The notes under the pieces are model-generated. The model worked only from the letters and a program-made list of their open reading frames with translations, was not told the origin of the DNA and ran no database searches. A program made the translations under genes and the position numbers. A stretch of 19,929 bases of DNA from positions 1-19,929 of the forward strand of contig JAQCHR010000014.1 in the NCBI GenBank assembly GCA_027619655.1, read 5' to 3'. The first letter of the stretch is position 1. Every line of letters starts with the position of its first letter. Source of the DNA: Pseudomonadota bacterium (lineage in GTDB: Bacteria > Pseudomonadota > Alphaproteobacteria > UBA8366 > GCA-2717185). Below, one piece after another: positions 15,088 through 19,929 of the stretch.

Positions 15088-15792
15088 CTAGTTTTTCAGC
15101 AGGAGGATGATGCCGCTGATAAACAGCAGGATGCTGACCAGGTGAACATAGGCTTTTGTGGACATGATCGCATGGGCACGGCCGCCAACCCACAGGCCGG
15201 CCACAATCAGCGGCAGACCGGCCAGGATAGTCAGCGCCATGTCCTTGGCCAGCTGGGCGAACGAGGCAAAGGCGGCAAGGCGGACGGCGCCGTCAATCAG
15301 AAAATTTGCCGAAAAAGTTGCCCGCGAGGCATCCTTGTCCAAGCCGCGCAGATTGAAATAGATGATGTAGAATGGCCCGCCTGTGCCGAACAGCGTGCCG
15401 ATCATGCCGCCCAGGAGACCACAGGGTATGGCCAGCAGCTGCGATCCCCGCAAAACCGGCAGCGGCAGAATCTGGTACACCGCGTATGTGATCACGAAAA
15501 TCGCCAGCGCCTGTTTCAGGGTCGTCGATGCCAGCGACTGGAGCACGGTAAGGCCCAGCGCCACGCCGACAAGCGTGAACGGGACCAGCATCAGCTCCTC
15601 GCGCCAAACGATCTTGTCGCGGTTTCGAATGCCCTGGCTCGCGGAGCCGATATAGTCGAACAGCACGACAATTGGGACGACCAACTGTACCGGAAACACC
15701 ATGGCCAGCAAGGGAACCGCGATAAGCCCGGATCCGAATCCGGCCATGCCGCTAATTATATAGGCGATGAACAGAACCATCGCCGCAAACAA
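15088..15792 (-). CDS. TSUP (TauE/SafE) family membrane transporter
   Basis: 234 aa with about seven to eight hydrophobic segments. The first repeat begins FIAYIISGMAGFGSGLIAVPLL (GxGSGL motif) and the second carries LLGGMIGTLFGTGGPFYIIYFNLRG, the paired TSUP signature. The family exports or imports sulfite, sulfoacetate and related organic anions across the inner membrane. The start is uncertain: a TTG at 15792 gives the longest form after an upstream in-frame stop, and ATG at 15780 is the alternative. Neither has a strong ribosome-binding site, and the N-terminus is a few residues shorter than usual. First gene of an operon with rhodanese and AKR, which fits sulfite or thiosulfate traffic (inference). 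Confidence 0.85.
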   Translation of the reverse strand: MFAAMVLFIAYIISGMAGFGSGLIAVPLLAMVFPVQLVVPIVVLFDYIGSASQGIRNRDKIVWREELMLVPFTLVGVALGLTVLQSLASTTLKQALAIFVITYAVYQILPLPVLRGSQLLAIPCGLLGGMIGTLFGTGGPFYIIYFNLRGLDKDASRATFSANFLIDGAVRLAAFASFAQLAKDMALTILAGLPLIVAGLWVGGRAHAIMSTKAYVHLVSILLFISGIILLLKN

Positions 15793-16500
15793 CCATTCTA
15801 ACTAGAATTCCACGATGCCCGCTTCTACCTGATTAATGCCATAGCGCGGACATCCATTTGGCGGTTTCGTCGCCGCAATGCATGGCAGCAAAATTCGTTA
15901 TCGGATGTTCCGGACATGATCCGGCGCCGGTCTTCTATGTTGCAGGCCTTCATGAACATCGGTTAATGCGTTAACCAAAAAGGCGGCACGCCCCGGTGGC
16001 TGCCCGAACTGCAATACAGGTATAGGTGCGGGGTGCGCAAGTCCTGGATTCGTGGTTCTGCATTACTGTAGGGTGGCCAGGGTGAATTGTTGTTCCGGAC
16101 GCCGGATGAGGGGAAACGGCGATTTTCCCTTCGGCAGCGACGCAAGCCAGAGGATGGCAACGTTACGGTCAACATGGCATTTTTGCTTGCGGCAGCACCA
16201 GTTAAATCGAAAACGGCGGCAATTTTTTCGACCGGGATGACCCGCTGGCGATTCCGGCTCGTTCCTGAAACAATGCCTGTTCTTCGGGGGGCGCCGAACC
16301 GGGTTACAGGAACAGAATGATTCATTCGTCTGGCCACGGCTAACGGTAGCTTGTTAATCATTAATAAATTTCTCTGACGTTAATATGTCTAAAGGATGGG
16401 CATTTCTTCAATCGGCAATTACCTGCATGGTTACCGGACATGACAGCAAAACCGGCTATTAGCTGGCCAGGCGGCAGAAAAATGGCGAAAGGATAGGAAC
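15793..16500. other. 708-nt intergenic region between divergent transporter and binding-protein genes
   Basis: I see no gene I can support here. Open frames exist on both strands (for example 15963-16361 minus and 16087-16320 plus) but lack ribosome-binding sites, family similarity and usual codon bias. The region is less GC-rich than its surroundings. It holds a palindrome GGTTAA-TGCG-TTAACC at 15961-15976, a structured-looking segment at about 16100-16200 with GACGCAAGCC (16139-16148) and the inverted pair CGCAAGC (16141-16147) / GCTTGCG (16185-16191), an AT-rich stretch TTGTTAATCATTAATAAATT (16351-16370) that may belong to the promoter of the downstream pair, and the ribosome-binding site AAAGGA at 16488-16493. 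A decayed gene or a long leader RNA are both possible. Confidence 0.5.
15961..15976. promoter_or_regulatory. Palindromic site GGTTAA-N4-TTAACC, possible operator
   Basis: Perfect 6-bp inverted arms with a 4-nt spacer, about 170-180 nt upstream of the transporter start and 525 nt upstream of the binding-protein start. The symmetry suits a dimeric DNA-binding protein. The TTAACC arms resemble half-sites of the alphaproteobacterial CtrA regulator, but spacing differs from the TTAA-N7-TTAA consensus. No assignment is possible. Confidence 0.35.
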
Positions 16501-16899
16501 ATGGCACCAGTGAGATGGCATTCGGTCGTTTTGACCTTCGCATTTCTCGGAATGATCATGCCGTCCGCCGCGGACGCGGGGGCTGCGAATAAAAAATGCC
16601 TCTTCGTTTCGTCCTATCACCAGGGATATGCCTGGTCGGACGGCGTCGAGCACGGTCTTCGCGCGGTTCTCGAAGGCAAATGCCAGTATCGCCAATTCGA
16701 CATGGATACAAAGCGCCGGAAGTCGACCGACGAAAAAAAGCAGAGCGCGCTTGAGGCGAAAGCCATTATCGATACCTGGATGCCGGATGTCGTGATTACG
16801 GCGGACGACAATGCGGCAAAATTCCTGATTGTAGCGTATTTCAAGGATAACGCGATTCCGTTCGTCTTTTCCGGCGTAAACTGGACGGCGAAGGAATAA
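16501..16899 (+). CDS. ABC-type substrate-binding protein, N-terminal part ending at an in-frame TAA
   Basis: 132 codons before a premature stop. Residues 1 to about 26 form a signal peptide with a hydrophobic core (VVLTFAFLGMIMPSA) and likely cleavage after ADA, so the product is exported to the periplasm. The mature part opens KKCLFVSSYHQGYAWSDGVEHGLR and includes PDVVITADDNAAKFL and IPFVFSGVNWTAKE, typical of ABC_sub_bind-family proteins (PF04392-like). In relatives the last motif runs on with Tyr then Gly-x-Pro-Tyr-Ser-Asn-Val-Thr-Gly; here the Tyr codon position is TAA (16897-16899), and the remaining residues follow in the same frame. The gene has a good ribosome-binding site (AAAGGA, 7 nt). 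It is most simply a single 324-residue protein broken by one base change. The neighbour is a sensor kinase. Confidence 0.8.
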   Translation: MAPVRWHSVVLTFAFLGMIMPSAADAGAANKKCLFVSSYHQGYAWSDGVEHGLRAVLEGKCQYRQFDMDTKRRKSTDEKKQSALEAKAIIDTWMPDVVITADDNAAKFLIVAYFKDNAIPFVFSGVNWTAKE

Positions 16900-16917
16900 G
16901 GATTCCCTTACAGCAAT

Positions 16918-17475
16918 GTGACCGGCATGATCGAGGTGGCGCCGATCGTGCCGATGCTGGAAAGCGCGATGGACATCGTTCCGAAGCTTCGGCGCGCCTT
17001 CTACCTTGGCGCGGATACCCTGACCGAAGAGAAGAACCTGGAACGGTTCCGGGAGGCCGCAGGGCAGCTTGGTTTCGAACTTGAGTCCGCGCTGGTTGAT
17101 ACGACCGATAAATGGCTTGAGGCCTATGCGCGGGCACAGGAAACCGATCTTGTCATTCTTGGCAGCAATGCCGGCATCAACGACTGGAACGAGGACAGGG
17201 CGAAGGCGGGCGTGCTGAAACAGACCAGCAAGCTGAGCGTCACCAATCATGACTGGATGATGCCGTTTGCGATCATTGGCGTCACGAAAGTACCGGAGGA
17301 ACTGGGCGAATGGGCGGCAAAGGCCGCGCTTGCCATTCTCGGCGGCATGTCACCTTCGGCGATACCCATTGTCCCCAACAGCCGGCGGGATATCTGGGTG
17401 AACCCCAAGATTATCGACGCGGCGAAAATTACCCTGCCCGTCAGCATGATGCGAAAAGCGAAAAAGGTGTTTTAA
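16918..17475 (+). CDS. ABC-type substrate-binding protein, C-terminal part (in frame with the upstream fragment)
   Basis: It continues the upstream frame after the TAA; codons from 16900 already read GFPYSN before the GTG at 16918 that could be called as a start. Content matches the second lobe of the same family: VTGMIEVAPIVPMLESAMDIVPKLRRAFYLGAD, DLVILGSNAGINDW and HDWMMPFAIIGVTKVPEELGEWA. No ribosome-binding site or signal peptide precedes GTG 16918, so this part alone would not reach the periplasm and would probably be non-functional. It ends with TAA at 17473-17475, 1 nt before the TTG start of the kinase, so both belong to one transcript. Proteins of this family often accompany sensor kinases and may pass a ligand signal rather than feed a transporter; no ABC permease or ATPase is present here. 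Confidence 0.78.
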   Translation: MTGMIEVAPIVPMLESAMDIVPKLRRAFYLGADTLTEEKNLERFREAAGQLGFELESALVDTTDKWLEAYARAQETDLVILGSNAGINDWNEDRAKAGVLKQTSKLSVTNHDWMMPFAIIGVTKVPEELGEWAAKAALAILGGMSPSAIPIVPNSRRDIWVNPKIIDAAKITLPVSMMRKAKKVF

Positions 17476-17476
17476 A

Positions 17477-19705
17477 TTGACTGGAATCCGCAATCTCTGG
17501 CTGTTCAAGACATTCGATATTGTCGGATTTTCCGCATTTGCCGGCCTGACATGCTTTTCCCTGGCCATGCTGGCGATCTGGCTGGATCTGGGGGCATCGA
17601 AAACGGCCTTCGATGAGCGCGTATCCAGCCTGCAGCGAATGCTTGCCCAGCAGTTTGGCAATACCGACGCGATTCTGACCTCTCTGGCCGGGTTGCATCA
17701 TTCCAGCGACAATATGAAGACCCATGAATTCGCGGGGCAGTCTCGTGAACTTCTGGCCGCCTATCCGTTCGTCGATGCCATCATGATGGCAAATGTTCTG
17801 GAGCCCGCGGATCGCGCGTCGATGGAAGAACGGATGCGGCTCAAAGGTTTTTTCGAGTTCAGGCTGAGCGAACACAACAACGGCGCAAAAGTAAGCGCGC
17901 CGTCCGGACGCAGTTACTACCTGCCGGTCGTTGTGCTTGAACCATTCGATCCCGTAAACGCGTCGCTCATCGGCTTTGATCTGCTTTCCGATCCGGCACT
18001 GGCGGATGCGCTGGCGACTGCAATCGCGAGCGGCCAGGTGGCAATTTCCAATTCGGTCATGCTGCCGAATATCGGGGAGCGAATATTCGTCTTCAAGGCG
18101 TTCTACCTCGGCTATACCTCGCCCAACACGGAAAGCCTGCGCAAGATTCAAACCAGCGGCATCATCGCGCTGATGATTGATCCACGCCGGTTTCTCGAAA
18201 GAATCGTCAAAGACTATAGCGACCTGGAAATCACTTTCCTGGTATCGGGCGGCGCGGAGACGGGCGACAACCGCGTATTGTTCGCGCACGTGCCGGAACA
18301 ACTGAGCACCCGGCTGCCATTCATCAATTCCTTTTCGTCGCGCATTCCGCTGAGCGAGAAAAACGCGGCATTCATGCTTGAAATCCAGAAGGCCCCGACG
18401 TTCGAACAGATCCGGTTCTGGCTGGTCGCCCTGCTCGCCTTGATCGGCGCGTTTGGCTGCGGGTTCCTGGGGCTTGCGATCTGGCAGAAGCGTGCGAGCC
18501 AGTTGCGCAGCGATGAAGACGAACGGGTCTTGCGCGAAAACGAGATCAAGTTTCGCGATTTTGCTGAAATCGCATCCGATCTGTTCTGGTCGACCGACAG
18601 GGAATTGAAGATCGACTATTCTTCCGACGGCGCCTCCGTTCGATCGGTGCAGCCGCTGCAAGCGCTGCTGACGGGGGACCGCGCGGATGGCACAATCAAT
18701 ATCAACGAGACGATTGCAAGCCGGCTGGCGGAGGACCTGAGCAAGCGCCGGTCGTTCCGCGATATCCGTTACAGCTGCCATGACGAGCAAGGGGTCGCGA
18801 GGTGGTGGGCGGTTTCCGGCAAGCCGACATTCGACAGCAATGGCGAATTCTGCGGTTACCGGGGTACCGGGCGCGAGGTCACGAAGGAAACGGAAGCACG
18901 CCACGCCCTGATTGAGTCGAAGGAAGAGGCCGAAATCGCCAACCGCTCGAAGTCGGAATTCATCGCCAATATGAGTCACGAGCTTCGGACGCCGCTGAAT
19001 GCGATCATCGGGTTTTCGGAAGTCCTGGAATCGGAGCGCCTCGGACCACTGGGTTCGGCGCGTTATCGCAGTTATGCGACGGATATCCACAATTCCGGTA
19101 TCCATCTCCTCTCGCTGATCAATGACATTCTCGACCTCTCCAAGGTGGAATCCGGCTTTGACGACCTCAATGAAGAAAAAATAGATGTCGCCGAAGTGGT
19201 GCGCGCCCTGATCATCCTGATCAATCCGCATGCGGTGAAAGGCGATGTCACGCTTGAAATGGAACTGGAGGAAGAGCTGCCGCTGCTGTTTGCCGATGAG
19301 CGGAAAATCAAACAGATCCTGGTCAATATTCTGAGCAATGCGATCAAGTTCACCCCGTCGAACGGCAGGGTCGTCCTGAAAATCCGGTGCCTGGACACCG
19401 GCGAGTTCGAATTCCAGACCTGTGACAACGGTATCGGGATGTCGCCGGACGAAGCTGAGAAAGCGCTGCTCAAGTTTGGCCAGATTGACAGTGAACTCAA
19501 CCGGAAATACGACGGAACCGGCCTCGGACTGCCGCTGTCAAAATCCCTGACGGAACTGCACGGCGGCATCCTGAAGATTGACAGCCTGAAGAATTGCGGG
19601 ACGACCGTCACCATCCGGCTGCCGGCATGCCGGACCATATTCGCGGAAAAGAGGCCTTCTGAATCAGGTTCCGGCGAAGCTGTTCCGTCCGCCACGAGAG
19701 CCTGA
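17477..19705 (+). CDS. Membrane sensor histidine kinase, CHASE-PAS-HisKA-HATPase (PleC/DivJ-like core)
   Basis: 742 aa. Two transmembrane segments (about 14-37 and 312-336) flank a periplasmic region with CHASE-domain features (ALADALATAIASGQVAISNS and the following strand pattern). A PAS-like domain follows (about 355-470, FRDFAEIASDLFWSTDRELKI and FCGYRGTGREVT), then a short coiled linker. HisKA has phospho-acceptor H501 in SEFIANMSHELRTPLNAIIGFSEVL, and HATPase_c has N box QILVNILSNAIKF (N617, N621), G1 DNGIGM (650-655) and G2 GTGLGLPLS (680-688). The HisKA sequence closely resembles PleC/DivJ/PdhS kinases, which act on DivK-type single-domain regulators (inference from family). There is no receiver domain and no response regulator gene beside it. 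The start is TTG with AAAAAGG 9 nt upstream; the first transmembrane helix supports it. It is co-transcribed with the binding protein. Confidence 0.92.
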   Translation: MTGIRNLWLFKTFDIVGFSAFAGLTCFSLAMLAIWLDLGASKTAFDERVSSLQRMLAQQFGNTDAILTSLAGLHHSSDNMKTHEFAGQSRELLAAYPFVDAIMMANVLEPADRASMEERMRLKGFFEFRLSEHNNGAKVSAPSGRSYYLPVVVLEPFDPVNASLIGFDLLSDPALADALATAIASGQVAISNSVMLPNIGERIFVFKAFYLGYTSPNTESLRKIQTSGIIALMIDPRRFLERIVKDYSDLEITFLVSGGAETGDNRVLFAHVPEQLSTRLPFINSFSSRIPLSEKNAAFMLEIQKAPTFEQIRFWLVALLALIGAFGCGFLGLAIWQKRASQLRSDEDERVLRENEIKFRDFAEIASDLFWSTDRELKIDYSSDGASVRSVQPLQALLTGDRADGTININETIASRLAEDLSKRRSFRDIRYSCHDEQGVARWWAVSGKPTFDSNGEFCGYRGTGREVTKETEARHALIESKEEAEIANRSKSEFIANMSHELRTPLNAIIGFSEVLESERLGPLGSARYRSYATDIHNSGIHLLSLINDILDLSKVESGFDDLNEEKIDVAEVVRALIILINPHAVKGDVTLEMELEEELPLLFADERKIKQILVNILSNAIKFTPSNGRVVLKIRCLDTGEFEFQTCDNGIGMSPDEAEKALLKFGQIDSELNRKYDGTGLGLPLSKSLTELHGGILKIDSLKNCGTTVTIRLPACRTIFAEKRPSESGSGEAVPSATRA

Positions 19706-19737
19706 CCTGCCAGGGGGGCCGCCTTCGTAACGGCTTG

Positions 19738-19763
19738 TTAACCTTTCTGGTAAATTATTAACG
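19738..19763 (+). promoter_or_regulatory. Paired TTAAC motifs upstream of the last gene (possible CtrA-type site)
   Basis: TTAACC at 19738-19743 and TTAACG at 19758-19763 are direct repeats whose starts are 20 nt apart (two helical turns), within an AT-rich island in GC-rich DNA, 60-86 nt before the next ATG. TTAACC-like half-sites are used by the alphaproteobacterial regulator CtrA, but the canonical TTAA-N7-TTAA spacing is not met. It is likely part of the promoter of the downstream gene. Confidence 0.4.
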
Positions 19764-19823
19764 TCTGTGGACCTTGGAGAAGCCGGGCCGATGGCGGCCG
19801 GCGGCAAATGCGGGGAGAATCCC

Positions 19824-19929
19824 ATGGCGCATGACCCGGTACTGACTCTGGATATGTATCTTCGCGCGCTAGCCGCCGAACGGTCCCGCCTGGCCGATGA
19901 AAACGCCCTGTTCGATGCCACGGGCGGCC
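19824..19929 (+). CDS. Unrecognised protein, N-terminal 35 residues (cut by right edge)
   Basis: ATG at 19824 has GGGGAGA ending 5 nt upstream, a good ribosome-binding site, and the frame stays open to the window edge. The visible residues (MAHDPVLTLDMYLRALAAER...) predict an amphipathic helix rich in Ala, Leu, Arg and Asp with no signal peptide. The family cannot be identified from this length. An open frame also exists on the opposite strand, but the ribosome-binding site and the upstream AT-rich promoter-like segment favour this one. Confidence 0.6.
   Translation, partial: MAHDPVLTLDMYLRALAAERSRLADENALFDATGG

Noticed and set aside
16087..16320. Small plus-strand frame in the long intergenic region
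   Set aside because: No ribosome-binding site at its start or at the internal ATG (16174), no family, and a weak coding character.
16351..16386. Sigma-70 promoter made of TTGTTA and TAATAT
   Set aside because: The spacing between the two boxes is about 24 nt, too long for a standard promoter.
17441..19231. 596-codon minus-strand open frame opposite the histidine kinase
   Set aside because: The plus strand has all kinase motifs in order; the antisense product shows no motif or start signal.
19721..19736. Rho-independent terminator after the kinase (GCCG/CGGC hairpin)
   Set aside because: The stem is only 4 bp with a long loop, and the following T content is poor.

Overview
The window is GC-rich and densely coded. 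Genes run in alternating short operons, with many 1-4 nt start/stop overlaps and several GTG or TTG starts. The families present suggest an alphaproteobacterium, probably of Rhodospirillales type: a PleC/DivJ-like histidine kinase core, CaiB/BaiF transferases, TauD-type oxygenases, PepF, and TTAAC-type motifs upstream of a gene. No rRNA, tRNA, CRISPR array, transposase or prophage gene was seen. Taxonomy is inferred from gene content only.

Layout. (a) 1-1420 (+): C-terminal end of a large secreted RTX-type protein, split by an apparent 1-nt frameshift near 730. (b) 1433-1496: a long imperfect palindrome between convergent genes. (c) 3678-1520 (-): a fatty-acyl-CoA synthetase and a Nudix hydrolase, translationally coupled. 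(d) 3746-8902 (+): a four-gene operon of M3 oligoendopeptidase (PepF type), DadA-like FAD oxidoreductase, zinc-free NADPH:quinone-reductase-like enzyme and NifS-like cysteine desulfurase. (e) 10651-8899 (-): a metallo-beta-lactamase-fold hydrolase and a TauD-fold dioxygenase. (f) 10807-13164 (+): CaiB/BaiF CoA-transferase, a second TauD-family dioxygenase and an ABM-domain protein. (g) 15792-13171 (-): TauE/SafE-type transporter, two-domain rhodanese and aldo/keto reductase. (h) 15793-16500: a 708-nt intergenic region. (i) 16501-19705 (+): a periplasmic ABC-type binding protein interrupted by an in-frame TAA, followed at once by a CHASE-PAS-HisKA-HATPase sensor kinase. (j) 19824-end: the start of an unrecognised gene behind TTAAC motifs.

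How the genes may work together. Blocks d-g are catabolic and redox genes with a repeated sulfur theme: cysteine desulfurase, rhodanese, TauE/SafE permease and two TauD-family oxygenases. One reading is uptake and breakdown of carboxylated or sulfonated small molecules, with CoA activation by CaiB or FadD-like enzymes, oxidative cleavage by TauD-like enzymes, sulfane or sulfite handling by rhodanese and TauE, and aldehyde handling by the AKR. The substrate cannot be read from the sequence. Block i looks like a ligand-sensing pair in which the binding protein feeds a membrane kinase, but the binding-protein gene is broken here.

Two independent coding lesions, a frameshift in the RTX gene and a nonsense codon in the binding protein, lie in otherwise well-preserved genes. 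They are either real gene decay or uncorrected assembly errors, and read-level checking would settle which.
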